Shown piece by piece: positions 9,310 to 18,437 of a stretch of DNA of 64,000 nucleotides. This DNA comes from Rouxiella sp. S1S-2. GTDB lineage: Bacteria; Pseudomonadota; Gammaproteobacteria; Enterobacterales; Enterobacteriaceae. Where the stretch lies: positions 3,658,001-3,722,000 of the forward strand of contig NZ_WFKL01000001.1 of the NCBI RefSeq assembly GCF_009208105.1, given 5' to 3'. Position 1 is the first letter of the stretch. Each line of letters begins with the position of its first letter. The notes below the pieces were generated by a model. The model was given only the letters and a program-made list of their open reading frames with translations. It did no database searches and was not told the origin of the DNA. Both the position numbers and the translations under genes were made by a program.

Positions 9310-9328
9310 ATTTATGATGATCATTAAC
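9310..9328. promoter_or_regulatory. second Fur-like box in the esterase leader
   Basis: The 19 bases from 9310 match the Fur consensus GATAATGATAATCATTATC at 14 positions, with the core ATGATGATCATTA intact. The site lies between the promoter and the coding start of the esterase gene. A hairpin TTAACAC-N6-GTGTTAA is found next to it at about 9324-9343. Confidence 0.5.
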
Positions 9329-9364
9329 ACCTTCCTGTGTTAATAAATAGAAATGAAAAGGCAA

Positions 9365-9393
9365 ACTATAATGATAACTATTATTAATTACAA
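9365..9393 (-). promoter_or_regulatory. promoter of the esterase gene with embedded Fur box
   Basis: On the minus strand TTGTAA (9388-9393) and TATAGT (9365-9370) are separated by 17 bp. The spacer and -10 are covered by a Fur-like box at 9367-9385 (TATAATGATAACTATTATT, 15 of 19 matches to consensus). Iron-repressed transcription of the esterase is therefore likely. The same box contains TATAAT in the plus orientation. Confidence 0.65.
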
Positions 9394-9426
9394 ACTAAAG
9401 ACTCCTATTGATTATCTGATTTGTAT

Positions 9427-9452
9427 CCCCTCCTGCGCGGAGGGGGTTTTTT
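9427..9452 (+). terminator. intrinsic terminator in plus orientation
   Basis: CCCCTCC and GGAGGGG pair around TGCGC and are followed by G and six T on the plus strand. There is no annotated plus-strand gene before it; on the minus strand only an A-run precedes the stem, so it may still help end the ABC-importer operon. See the small-RNA finding. Confidence 0.75.
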
Positions 9453-9456
9453 GCCT

Positions 9457-11259
9457 TTAAAAAGTGTTCACCAATACCCGATGTCCTGGTGACACTTCAC
9501 GATAATGTGAGACTTCCTGTCGATGATTTTTGGGATAGACCGGCGTTGAAAGCTGAGTTGCCTTTGGAGAGACGGTTCGTCGCCGAGCAGGATCCGCTTC
9601 AGGAACCGCCGCCAGTAATGCCTGAGTATAAGGATGCTGCGGAGACGCAAAAATATTCTCGCGCGGGCCTATCTCGACAATTCTTCCCCGGCACATCACC
9701 GCGACGCGGTGGCTAATGCGCTCAACCACCGCCATATCATGAGAGATGAACAGATAAGCAAGTCCCAGATCGCGCTGTAACTCTATCATCAGGTTGATCA
9801 CCTGAGCCTGAATGGAAACATCAAGCGCGGAAACCGGCTCATCGGCAATAATGATTTTGGGTGCCAATGTCAGTGCGCGGGCGATACACAGTCGCTGGCG
9901 CTGGCCCCCCGACATTTCATGGGGATAGCGGGTAAGAAATTCTGCAGGTAGTTCAACCCGCGCCAAAAGGGCATGAAGCCGCGCAGGCAGCTCGCTTTCT
10001 TTAACCATGCCGTGGATGCGGAGAGGTTCTGCCAACTGGTCGAAAACCCGCAAGCGGGGATCCAAGGCGGCGTAAGGATCCTGAAAAATGATCTGCATGT
10101 CACGGCGGCGCGCCTGCAGACGGCCTCCGCTCAACGCGCGTAACTCTTGCCCTTCCAGCTCCACGCTGCCGCTCTCTGCCTGAATCAACTGCAGAACGGC
10201 TCGGCCGGTGGTGGACTTTCCACTGCCTGACTCCCCCACCAGCGCCAGCGTTTCACCCGCCGAGATGGAAAATGAGACGTCCTCAACGGCGTGAACGTTC
10301 GCAACGTGGCGCTGCAGCAGCCCTTTGCGTACCGGAAAACGGGCACTTAAATGACGGACGTCAAGCAAGGGACGCAGCGAAGATTCAATGATCTTACTGC
10401 TGGGCGCGAACTTGCCAAAACCCCGCGGTGAGGTCATGCCCCGCATATCGCCCAGTCGCGGTACGGCGTCCAACAATTGGCGAGTGTAGGCCGCCTGCGG
10501 ACGGCTAAATAAGTCGGCGACCGGCTGTTCTTCCACCTTTTCACCGTGACGCATGACAATAACCCGATCGGCCACCTGCGCGACTACGCCCATATCGTGC
10601 GTGATAAACAGCACCGCCATCTGTGACTCTCGTGCGATATCCTGTATCAGGTCAAGAATTTGTGCCTGAACCGTCACATCCAGGGCAGTTGTCGGTTCAT
10701 CGGCGATCAGCAGCCGAGGGGCACAGGCCAGCGCCATGGCAATCGCTACGCGTTGACGCATCCCTCCCGATATTTCGTGCGGATACTGAGCATAGCGCGT
10801 TTCAGCCTGCGGAATGCGCACGCGGTCCAACAGCGTAATAGCCTGCGCTTTAGCCTGCTGATTGCTTATTCCTCGATGCTGTCTCAACACCTCGGCAATC
10901 TGCTCACCCACGGTAAACAGCGGATTCAAACTGGTCATCGGCTCCTGAAAAATCATCGCTATCTGATCGCCTCGCAGATTTTCCCACTGACGTTCCGACT
11001 GTTGCAACAAACTGACACTCACGCCGTCACGACGCTGGAACGTTATCTGGCCCTGCTCCACCTGCCCGCCGTTAAAGACCGTCAGGCCGAGCAAAGTCAT
11101 CGCCGTCACCGACTTACCTGAACCGGACTCCCCCACCAGGGCGACACATTCCCCGATAGACAAGGAAAAACTGAGGTCTTTTACCGCGACAGTTTTGCCG
11201 CGTTTCGCCGAGAAGCTGACTCGCAGATCCTTTACCGTCAACAGTGCGTTATCGTTCAT
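9457..11259 (-). CDS. peptide-type ABC importer, double ATPase (DppD-DppF fusion, GsiA-like)
   Basis: The 600-residue protein contains two complete ABC ATPase domains in tandem, each of the oligopeptide family: Walker A GESGSGKS at 43-50 and again at 342-349, signature motifs SGGMRQR near 164 and SGGQRQR in the second half, and the ADEP(T/V)xALD Walker B region in both. The C-terminal oligopeptide-transporter tail is present. Fusion of the two ATPases in one chain is normal for GsiA and YejF types. It is the last gene of a five-gene minus-strand operon, 34 nt after the binding protein, and energises uptake at the inner membrane. Confidence 0.92.
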   Translation of the reverse strand: MNDNALLTVKDLRVSFSAKRGKTVAVKDLSFSLSIGECVALVGESGSGKSVTAMTLLGLTVFNGGQVEQGQITFQRRDGVSVSLLQQSERQWENLRGDQIAMIFQEPMTSLNPLFTVGEQIAEVLRQHRGISNQQAKAQAITLLDRVRIPQAETRYAQYPHEISGGMRQRVAIAMALACAPRLLIADEPTTALDVTVQAQILDLIQDIARESQMAVLFITHDMGVVAQVADRVIVMRHGEKVEEQPVADLFSRPQAAYTRQLLDAVPRLGDMRGMTSPRGFGKFAPSSKIIESSLRPLLDVRHLSARFPVRKGLLQRHVANVHAVEDVSFSISAGETLALVGESGSGKSTTGRAVLQLIQAESGSVELEGQELRALSGGRLQARRRDMQIIFQDPYAALDPRLRVFDQLAEPLRIHGMVKESELPARLHALLARVELPAEFLTRYPHEMSGGQRQRLCIARALTLAPKIIIADEPVSALDVSIQAQVINLMIELQRDLGLAYLFISHDMAVVERISHRVAVMCRGRIVEIGPRENIFASPQHPYTQALLAAVPEADPARRRTVSPKATQLSTPVYPKNHRQEVSHYREVSPGHRVLVNTF

Positions 11260-11293
11260 TTTCTTACCTCAATACGGGCACGTGTTGCCACAG

Positions 11294-12847
11294 TTAGACC
11301 GACGGCGACGGCAATGCGCCAGCGCGGAAGTCGAGAACGTAAGGAATGTGCCCCGGCAATGGCTTCCAGTCGAGATTTTTGCGCATACCGTAAGACTCGT
11401 AAGGCTGGTAGAGAGGAATAAACGGCGCCTCTTCTTTGACGTAATCCATCATCTCTTTGTAAGCCTGTTTACGCACTGCGACGTCAGTGGAATAACGGAA
11501 GCGCTCCCACATCTGGTCATAGGCCGGGGTGGTCGACCAGGTCGATTCGGTGCCTGCGCCGTGTGGCGCCCACATGATGCCAAATGAACCGGCAGGGTCA
11601 GCAAAATACATCGGGTTTGACCAGTTGCGGGACTGCATATCTGCGTCATCCGCGGTCCATTTTTCGGTAATATTCAGGTTCATTTTGACACCCACCGCCG
11701 CCCACATCTCTTTGATTGCCTGTGCTGCCAATAAACCATTGGTGTAATAAGCGGCATCGGTATCATAGCGAATAGGTTCTCCGTTATAACCCGCAGCTTT
11801 CAGCAACGCTTTTGCCTTTTCCGGATTGTATTCAAAGGTTTTCAACTCAGGCATATAAAGCGGGCCGTACTGCGGGAAGGTATGGGTGGAAGGCACCACC
11901 GCTTTGCCCTGCCACAAGGCTTCATTGAGCAGGTTACGATCGATTGCCAGACTCAGCGCCTGACGGATGCGCTTGTCCTTCAATGCCGGATTGTGGGTAT
12001 TAAAGAAAACGATATGGAACAGCGGTGTCACAGCGCCTACAGTTTTGAGGTTTGGATTGGCGCTAATCCCGGCCAACTGATCGGGAGCCACGTTGGTCAC
12101 CAGATCGACCTCGTTATTGGCCAATGCCGCCATGCGAGTGGCCGTTTCAGGAATACTGCGCACGGTAATTTTATCGTAAGGTGCGGGCGGGCCGTAAAAA
12201 CCCTTAAATTTAACCCACGTCAAGCTTTGACCCGGATGGAAGTCGGTTATTTGATAAGGGCCGGTGCCAATCGGCTTAAGCGCGAAGGCGTCAAAATCAC
12301 TGCTTTCGAGCTTATTGTGGTCACCACTCAGTCCCATGATGTATTTTTTTGGCACAATAGAGGACTCAGAGGTATTGAGCAGCGTTTCAAACAGCGGCTC
12401 CGGTTTAAAGGTCGTAAACCGTACTGTGTCAGCATCAATCGCTTCTACCTTACTGAAATTACTGAAAAATTGCTTATGAATGCCGGCGAATTCTGGCGTC
12501 ATGTCTTGCAGAATACGTTCGAAGGTGAAAACGACGTCGTCTACCGTCATCGGATCGCCGTTTTGGAATTTAACGCCCTGACGGATTTTGACTTCATACA
12601 CCGTCGGCGAAATCGTTTTCCAACTGATGGCAAGGCCTGGCTTAAAGCTTGCCGTCGATTTGCTGTAATCCTTCTCTATCAATGGATCGAAGCTGTTGTA
12701 GTAAATCTGCGATCCGGTATTGCCAAAGTCTTTGCCGGGATCGAGGAACGGCGGCAGCGTCATCGTTGCCACATGTAATTGTGCAGCAAAGGTCGGTAAA
12801 GAGAACAGCAGAGCAGAAAAACTCAACAACAGTGGCCTGATGGACAT
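11294..12847 (-). CDS. peptide-type ABC importer, periplasmic substrate-binding protein
   Basis: The 517-residue protein starts with a clean signal peptide (MSIRPLLLSFSALLFSLPTFA) without a lipobox cysteine, so it is a free periplasmic protein. The mature part has family 5 solute-binding features, including the YEVKIRQGVKFQNGDPMT-like segment and the RIRQALSLAIDR motif. The ligand cannot be read from sequence. It lies between the permeases and the fused ATPase of the same operon. A 298-codon open frame on the opposite strand here is a shadow. Confidence 0.9.
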   Translation of the reverse strand: MSIRPLLLSFSALLFSLPTFAAQLHVATMTLPPFLDPGKDFGNTGSQIYYNSFDPLIEKDYSKSTASFKPGLAISWKTISPTVYEVKIRQGVKFQNGDPMTVDDVVFTFERILQDMTPEFAGIHKQFFSNFSKVEAIDADTVRFTTFKPEPLFETLLNTSESSIVPKKYIMGLSGDHNKLESSDFDAFALKPIGTGPYQITDFHPGQSLTWVKFKGFYGPPAPYDKITVRSIPETATRMAALANNEVDLVTNVAPDQLAGISANPNLKTVGAVTPLFHIVFFNTHNPALKDKRIRQALSLAIDRNLLNEALWQGKAVVPSTHTFPQYGPLYMPELKTFEYNPEKAKALLKAAGYNGEPIRYDTDAAYYTNGLLAAQAIKEMWAAVGVKMNLNITEKWTADDADMQSRNWSNPMYFADPAGSFGIMWAPHGAGTESTWSTTPAYDQMWERFRYSTDVAVRKQAYKEMMDYVKEEAPFIPLYQPYESYGMRKNLDWKPLPGHIPYVLDFRAGALPSPSV

Positions 12848-12925
12848 AATATTTTCCTGATAGTGAGATGTAGTGATCCGCGGAGCCGTGACGGCCCCTT
12901 ACAATATTTGAATAAAAAGTCTGAT

Positions 12926-13846
12926 TTAACGCAGCCTGACGTCCATTTGGTCACGCAGCCCTTCGCCAACCAATAAGACCAGCAGCGAGAGCGCCATAAT
13001 CACCAGCGACGGTACCAGCGCAATCCACGGGCTGGAGGCGAGATAATCACGGCCAAAGCCGACCATCGACCCCAGCGTTGCCGTTGGCGGCTGGACGCCT
13101 AATCCAAGAAAAGAGAGTGAGGACTCCAGTAAAATCAGCGCGGGGAAAGTCATGGTCCAGACAACCACGATTTGTGATGAGACGTTCGGCAGAACATGGC
13201 GCAGCAGAATACGCAGCGGTGAGGCCCCGGCCGCGCGAGCCGCTTCAATAAAAGGCTGTCGGCAAACGATCAGTACCTGCGCTCTGACAACTCGGGCATA
13301 AACTTCCCAACCGGAAAGTCCAATCACCGTGACGATAACCGGAAGGCTGCTGCCCAGTAGCGCAACGGTAAGCAAAGCCACCAGAGTAAACGGCACAGCC
13401 ATCTGAAAATCCATCGCTGCCACCAGCAACGCACCGGTCCGACCGGCAAAAAATCCGGCAATAATGCCGCAGGCTACGCCAACAATCAGACTTAACGTGC
13501 TGCCCACCAGCGCAATCAGTAAAGTAAACTGCAGGCCGTACAAGGTACGCGACAGCACGTCTCTTCCCAGTTCATCGGTGCCGAACGGATGTGTAGCCAA
13601 CGCGTGGTCAAAGCCCATCGGCGGACGCAGGCGGGATAACAACGACTGCGCATCGGGGTCAAAGGGAGCAATCACCTGAGCGAGCAATGCCAGCAGCAGC
13701 AAACAAAACAGCGCCAACAGATAGAGGCGAAATCTCCACGACATACGCCGCCAAAAAGCACGTAAGACATTCACTGGCACCGGTTTGACGGTGGATTGAG
13801 CACTCACCCGTTGCCCCGGGGTATCAGACATTGTTGAATCACTCAT
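12926..13846 (-). CDS. peptide-type ABC importer, permease (DppC-like)
   Basis: The 306-residue inner-membrane protein has the N-terminal cytoplasmic tail, a first helix near 35-60, then the OppC-type HPFGTDELGRDVLSR segment and the permease EAA loop EAARAAGASPLRILLRHVLPN that docks on the ATPase. Its ATG overlaps the stop codon of the upstream permease by 4 nt. It forms the channel with the DppB-like subunit. Confidence 0.92.
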   Translation of the reverse strand: MSDSTMSDTPGQRVSAQSTVKPVPVNVLRAFWRRMSWRFRLYLLALFCLLLLALLAQVIAPFDPDAQSLLSRLRPPMGFDHALATHPFGTDELGRDVLSRTLYGLQFTLLIALVGSTLSLIVGVACGIIAGFFAGRTGALLVAAMDFQMAVPFTLVALLTVALLGSSLPVIVTVIGLSGWEVYARVVRAQVLIVCRQPFIEAARAAGASPLRILLRHVLPNVSSQIVVVWTMTFPALILLESSLSFLGLGVQPPTATLGSMVGFGRDYLASSPWIALVPSLVIMALSLLVLLVGEGLRDQMDVRLR

Positions 13847-14766
13847 GATTGTGTCACCTTTATCCGCGGGTCAATTAATGCATAAAGCAGATCCACCAGC
13901 ACCGACATCACCAGGACGATAGTCGCCATCACAATCACGCCAAATTGCAGCACCGGATAGTCGCGGGCAATCGCGGCTCTGACAATTAAATCGCCGATGC
14001 CTTTCGTCGCAAAAATGGCTTCAACCAGCACGCAGCGCCCTACCAGTCCGGCAATTTGCAGGCTAATCACGGTGATCACCGGAATAGCGGCATTGCGTAG
14101 CGCATGACGGGTCACGACCTTCCATGCGGGTATCCCTTTAGCCCGCGCGGTGCGGATATAATCCTGCGAAAGCACGTCCAGCATCGCGTTGCGCATAAAG
14201 CGCAGTATTTCCGCAACCATCAGCGCTGACAGCACCAACGCAGGCATAACAAAGTGCAACGCGCTGGACGATCCCGAACTCGGCAGCCAATGCAATTTCA
14301 ACGAAAACAGCAGGATCATCAGAATGGCGAGCACAAAGTTTGGCGTGGCATAGCCTAAAAATGCACAGCCCATAATCAATGAAGCCAAGGCTTTCCCTCG
14401 CGTCATTGCCGCCACGATCCCCAGCGCCCCGCCGATCACCACCGAAAATATTAAGGCGATAGCGAACAAGATCAGCGTATTGGGCAGACGCTCGGCGAAA
14501 ATATCCGTCACCGGGCGACGTTCAACAAAACTGATGCCAAAATTTCCCTGCAGCAAACCTGACAGGTATTTTTGAAACTGCACGCCCGCGGAGTGGTCAA
14601 GACCAAACTGCTGACTCATGGCAACACGCGATGCCGCATCCATGCCCGGAGGTAAAACATAATCCGCCGCATTTCCTGACAGGCGGGTGGCGAAAAACAC
14701 CACCGTCACGATGATGCACAGCGTGAGGAAACCACCGGAAAGCCGCCGGGCAAGGTATTCAAGCAT
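13843..14766 (-). CDS. peptide-type ABC importer, permease (DppB-like)
   Basis: The protein is a DppB/OppB-type permease with an N-terminal helix directly after the start (MLEYLARRLSGGFLTL), a large periplasmic loop, and the EAA motif RTARAKGIPAWKVVTRHALRN. I moved the start to ATG 14766, giving 307 residues: this is the usual N-terminus of the family, follows GGAAG, and overlaps the end of the phosphoesterase gene by 8 nt. The longer frame starting at 14799 would lie well inside that gene. Confidence 0.9.
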   Translation of the reverse strand: MLEYLARRLSGGFLTLCIIVTVVFFATRLSGNAADYVLPPGMDAASRVAMSQQFGLDHSAGVQFQKYLSGLLQGNFGISFVERRPVTDIFAERLPNTLILFAIALIFSVVIGGALGIVAAMTRGKALASLIMGCAFLGYATPNFVLAILMILLFSLKLHWLPSSGSSSALHFVMPALVLSALMVAEILRFMRNAMLDVLSQDYIRTARAKGIPAWKVVTRHALRNAAIPVITVISLQIAGLVGRCVLVEAIFATKGIGDLIVRAAIARDYPVLQFGVIVMATIVLVMSVLVDLLYALIDPRIKVTQS

Positions 14767-15637
14767 CTTCCTGCTCCTGACCGGTGACAAAATCGGCAAA
14801 ATCGGCCGCTGTCCAGGTATGAGTCGGTGTTATCCAAGGTTTATCGCCTGAACGGTTGAAAGGGAGACGGACATAAAAGGGGTCATTACCGCGCACCTCA
14901 AGACTCAGTTCGTTATCCGTCAACGTCAGCAATGCCCAGCTTTCCGCCGTTTTTGGAAAAGTGGTAAAACGCTCACTGAGCGACTGAATCGTGATATGCG
15001 GCAGGTTGTTAATCTGCGTCACCGTATTCCAGTGCACATGCCCGGAGAGCCACAGTGCCGCCTTGCCGGTGGCTTCTACCGCTTGACGCACGCGCTGATG
15101 GTCGGGATAGCTGGCATACTTGGGATTGTTTTCAAAATAGTAATTACCCGTCTGCGAGTGGCCTGAAAGCGGCACGTGGGTGGCAATAATTGCCGGACGC
15201 TCATCGGCGTTCAGCGCGGCAACCAGCCAGGCAAGACTCGGTTCTGCCGCCGGTAATCCAATGCCCATGGTTATCTCTACGCGGGGTTGCCACACAATCA
15301 GCCGACAGACGCCTAGATCGACCACGCGGCTTTGCATCGACTCGCCATAAATGGCCTCGTTATCCGCCACGTCTAGATTGGCAACATCATGATTACCTAT
15401 GACATGTACGCGTTGGCCCGGGAAAGTTTTGAACAGCTCAGCCACTTCGGTAGCGACAATATAATCTGCCTCTGCGCAGGTGTCAGAGATGTGGTCACCC
15501 AGGTCAAGCAACAGATCAACCTGCTCTTCAATGGCACAGTCAATCACTCGACGCAGCGCATCCAGGCTGTTCCACCCGGCTTCTTTATTGTGTGAGGTCG
15601 GGCCGTGGTGGATATCGGTAACAATGGCAATTTTCAA
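14759..15637 (-). CDS. calcineurin-like metallophosphoesterase
   Basis: The 292-residue protein carries the full metallophosphoesterase motif set: DIHHG at 8-12, GDH near 47, GNHD near 81, a histidine in IIATHVPLSGH, and GHVHWNT late in the chain. It lacks a signal peptide and should be cytoplasmic. It is the first gene of the ABC-importer operon and overlaps the first permease, so it probably acts on the imported compound, cleaving a phosphomonoester or phosphodiester. Similarity to CpdA-type cyclic-nucleotide or glycerophosphodiester enzymes is possible, but the substrate is not decided by the motifs. Confidence 0.88.
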   Translation of the reverse strand: MKIAIVTDIHHGPTSHNKEAGWNSLDALRRVIDCAIEEQVDLLLDLGDHISDTCAEADYIVATEVAELFKTFPGQRVHVIGNHDVANLDVADNEAIYGESMQSRVVDLGVCRLIVWQPRVEITMGIGLPAAEPSLAWLVAALNADERPAIIATHVPLSGHSQTGNYYFENNPKYASYPDHQRVRQAVEATGKAALWLSGHVHWNTVTQINNLPHITIQSLSERFTTFPKTAESWALLTLTDNELSLEVRGNDPFYVRLPFNRSGDKPWITPTHTWTAADFADFVTGQEQEDA

Positions 15638-15736
15638 AATAGGCTCCTGATGTCTCTGTCATTCGGGGTATGGATTAATTTCTAAACCACGGATGTGACA
15701 ATTTTATGAAACAATCTCATTTTATTTTAGATTGAC

Positions 15737-15753
15737 ACTGAGACTTCCTCAGT
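15737..15753. promoter_or_regulatory. inverted repeat in the divergent promoter region
   Basis: ACTGAG and CTCAGT form perfect 6-bp arms around ACTTC, and overlap TTGACA (15733-15738), a likely -35 of the phosphatase-regulator transcript. It is midway between the two divergent operons and is a candidate site for the RpiR-type protein encoded nearby. That link is inference. Confidence 0.4.
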
Positions 15754-15798
15754 ACAGGCTAAGCGCTATCAGAACTGACTGACGAGAACCCACTTTAG

Positions 15799-16515
15799 AT
15801 GAATGCCAAAGGTTATCTTATTGATTTAGATGGAACGTTAATAAGCGGCAACCAACTACTGCCCGATGCACTATGGTTGCTTGAACAGGTCAAAGGTCGG
15901 TATATGCTGGTGTCAAATAATGCTGAACACACGCCACAGCAGCTTTCACGCCGCTTGAAGAGGCTGGGTCTGAAAGTGGATGCAGACAATATTGTATTGG
16001 CGGGAACCACGGCAATTAACAGGTTGGCCATTGACTTCCCGGGGGCGACGTTGCTCCTGATTGGCAGCCCGGCCCTGCAACGCTACGCGCGCAATAAAGG
16101 TCTGGTGCTGGAAAGCCATCGGCCTGATTTGGTGTTAGTGACGCGCGATCGTCAGTTTTCATACGCTAAAATTGCGTTAGCCGCCAACGCCATACGCCAG
16201 GGTGCTGCTCTTTATGTCGCCGCACCTGATGTTAGCCATCCGGGTCCCAACGGTGAACCCGTGCCCGAAACCGGCGCACTGGCCGCGGCAATCATTAGCT
16301 GCGCCGGACATTGCCAGGCTACGGTGATTGGCAAGCCCGAGCCGGTGCTGTTTCAAATGGCCTGCGCCAAACTCAACGTCCTGCCTGAACAGGCGGTAAT
16401 GATTGGTGATAATCTTCAAACTGATGGGCTGGGTGCGAAGCGATTAAACATGGCGTTCAGGCATGTGGTTAATGGACAAATCCGCGAGCCTGCGGCCCTG
16501 ACGCAAGGAAAATAG
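15799..16515 (+). CDS. HAD-family phosphatase, NagD-like (type IIA)
   Basis: The 238-residue protein has haloacid dehalogenase motif I DLDGT with Asp9 and Asp11, motif II VSNN (about 38), motif III Lys in GKPEPVLF, and motif IV GDNLQTD, with a C2a-type cap between II and III as in NagD and phosphoglycolate phosphatases. It probably hydrolyses a small phosphorylated metabolite. It is the first gene of a two-gene operon with the RpiR regulator (8 nt gap) and divergent from the importer/phosphoesterase operon. Confidence 0.85.
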   Translation: MNAKGYLIDLDGTLISGNQLLPDALWLLEQVKGRYMLVSNNAEHTPQQLSRRLKRLGLKVDADNIVLAGTTAINRLAIDFPGATLLLIGSPALQRYARNKGLVLESHRPDLVLVTRDRQFSYAKIALAANAIRQGAALYVAAPDVSHPGPNGEPVPETGALAAAIISCAGHCQATVIGKPEPVLFQMACAKLNVLPEQAVMIGDNLQTDGLGAKRLNMAFRHVVNGQIREPAALTQGK

Positions 16516-16523
16516 GAAACAGT

Positions 16524-17405
16524 ATGTCGGAAGAAAAAATTAAGAACGGCAAAGCCGGAGAGTTTTCCAATGTTCTGGACAGGCTCGGGGCAGTACGTAA
16601 AGACCTTCCTCCCACCGCCGGTCGCATTGCTGATTTTATCAGCCAGCACGCCGCGGACGTGATGCATATGTCAATTACCGAACTGGCAGAACGCACCGGT
16701 TCAAGTGAGGGCAGCGTGATTGGTTTGTGTCAAACCATTGGGGCACGTGGCTTTCAGCAGGTGAAACTCTCGCTTGCCAGAGAACTGGTTCAGCCCGTCC
16801 ACTTTATTCATGAAGATTTAACGCCCAGCGATAACACGGCGCAGGTGATTGATAAAATTTTCCAGTCGGATATGCAGGCGCTGAGAGATACGCAAAGCGC
16901 CCTGAGTGTGGAAGCGCTTACCGAGGCCGTTAACGCCATTCGCCAGGCGAAGAGAGTCGAAGTCTTTGGTATAGGCAGCGCCGCCACCATTGCCGAGGAT
17001 ACCCATTATCGCCTGCTGCGCATTGGTATTCCGTCGCGGGTCAGCGTGGACAGCCACGTGCAGGCCATTGCCGCGTCGCTCGCGGATGCCCAAACGGCAG
17101 TGATTACTATTTCCCACTCAGGCAGCACGGTCGAAACGCTTACCGCGACGCAGTTAGCCAAAGAGGCGGGTGCCACAACGATTGCCGTCACCAACTTTGG
17201 CCGCTCTCCCCTGCTGGCTTACAGTGATATCGTGCTCAATACTCTGGCGCGTGAAACACAGTTTCGCTCAGAGGCGATGACCAGCCGCATTGCGCAACTG
17301 GCAGTCATTGATGCTCTGATTGCCTGCCTGGCACTGAGCGATTACGACCGCTCGGTGCGGACATTGGCAAAAACGTTTGACGTTCTGGGAAGTAAACGTA
17401 TTTAA
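16524..17405 (+). CDS. MurR/RpiR-family transcriptional regulator
   Basis: The 293-residue protein has an N-terminal RpiR helix-turn-helix (about 15-95, including ITELAERTGSSEGSV) and a C-terminal SIS sugar-isomerase domain (about 130-260) with AKRVEVFGIGSA and ISHSGSTVET, the phosphosugar-binding loop. Family members sense phosphosugars such as MurNAc-6-P or ribose phosphates. Its position suggests control of its own operon and of the divergent ABC importer, with a phosphorylated effector. Confidence 0.9.
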   Translation: MSEEKIKNGKAGEFSNVLDRLGAVRKDLPPTAGRIADFISQHAADVMHMSITELAERTGSSEGSVIGLCQTIGARGFQQVKLSLARELVQPVHFIHEDLTPSDNTAQVIDKIFQSDMQALRDTQSALSVEALTEAVNAIRQAKRVEVFGIGSAATIAEDTHYRLLRIGIPSRVSVDSHVQAIAASLADAQTAVITISHSGSTVETLTATQLAKEAGATTIAVTNFGRSPLLAYSDIVLNTLARETQFRSEAMTSRIAQLAVIDALIACLALSDYDRSVRTLAKTFDVLGSKRI

Positions 17406-17416
17406 CCCTCACTGAC

Positions 17417-18355
17417 TCAGCTGTGTGGATGTTTTGCCAGCCACTGCTCGGCAGTCGTGGTGTTAATTCTCTGCCGGGCGTTGAAGGTATTCGCTTTATT
17501 CCACGCCACGCCGTCGGGACGCGCAAAGGCGAGGCGATACTTTGCGGCCACGTCATCGGGGCAATGGTGCACATCCTCAAGCAGCTTCGCCTTATCCAGC
17601 AATATCCGCTTGATTGCAACGCCCCAGTGGGCCTGCATTAAGTCGGCAATCTCACCGTAGGTCAGCGTATCGCCCGCGATATAAACCACCTGATTGCGTA
17701 GAACAGGCCGATGGAAAAATATTTCCGCCGTCAACGTGCCGATATCCTCAGGCATAGTCAGAGTGACCGCGTACTGCCAGTCACCGAGTCCATAGACGGC
17801 TTTATTATCTTTATCGACCACGCCGAAGCTGGGCTCGAACAGATAACTGGTAAAAATTCCGGTAGAAACAATAGTCCACTCCGTCTCGCCCTGCCCGCGC
17901 AAACGTTGGCGCACCTCGAGCTGTTCATCCCATACCTGCTGGCCGCTGCCTTTTCCCACTACGTCGTAGTCCACGCCAAACTGCCAAGGGAAATAGCGGG
18001 GTACGCCAGCGTTAAGTACTGCCTGGGTAATTTTGATTTGCGTGCCCGGCCCACCGACAAAACCGCTACAGTTAATCACCGCATTAAAAGGACGAAAAAG
18101 TGCACTTAGCTGCTCAATGGAGTGCAGATTTAGGTCACCCTCAACCACTGAAACGCCCATCGCCGTAAGCTCCTCTCGCCTTTTCTTCTGTGCAATGGAA
18201 ACGCCATGAGCGGCATCCTCTCTGAGCAATACGCTGATTTTGGTTGATGTTTGATTTCGCGCTTTATAACTCATCGCGCGCAACACGGCGATGCCGAGCT
18301 CTCCCGCACCAATGACTAAAACAGTATTTACAGATTTTTCGATTGAGTACGTCAT
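17417..18355 (-). CDS. NmrA/isoflavone-reductase-like NAD(P)-binding protein
   Basis: The 312-residue protein has an N-terminal Rossmann dinucleotide site VLVIGAGELG (about 14-23) and the overall plan of NmrA-like atypical SDRs (aromatic alcohol or isoflavone reductase-like). These may be redox sensors or reductases; sequence alone does not separate the two. It is divergent from an HxlR regulator 82 nt away, a common pairing in which the regulator responds to reactive aldehydes or quinones. ATG at 18355 has GGAGATC upstream. Confidence 0.82.
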   Translation of the reverse strand: MTYSIEKSVNTVLVIGAGELGIAVLRAMSYKARNQTSTKISVLLREDAAHGVSIAQKKRREELTAMGVSVVEGDLNLHSIEQLSALFRPFNAVINCSGFVGGPGTQIKITQAVLNAGVPRYFPWQFGVDYDVVGKGSGQQVWDEQLEVRQRLRGQGETEWTIVSTGIFTSYLFEPSFGVVDKDNKAVYGLGDWQYAVTLTMPEDIGTLTAEIFFHRPVLRNQVVYIAGDTLTYGEIADLMQAHWGVAIKRILLDKAKLLEDVHHCPDDVAAKYRLAFARPDGVAWNKANTFNARQRINTTTAEQWLAKHPHS

Positions 18356-18437
18356 AATGATCTCCTTTGTATTGCATCAGTCTGACATGTAATAAAAGCG
18401 GGATTCAATTAGGCACACTGATGATACCGGAGGTGAA

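Noticed and set aside
11882..12778. 298-codon open frame on the plus strand
   Set aside because: It lies entirely opposite the substrate-binding protein gene, has no ribosome site or recognisable domain, and arises from the codon bias of that gene.
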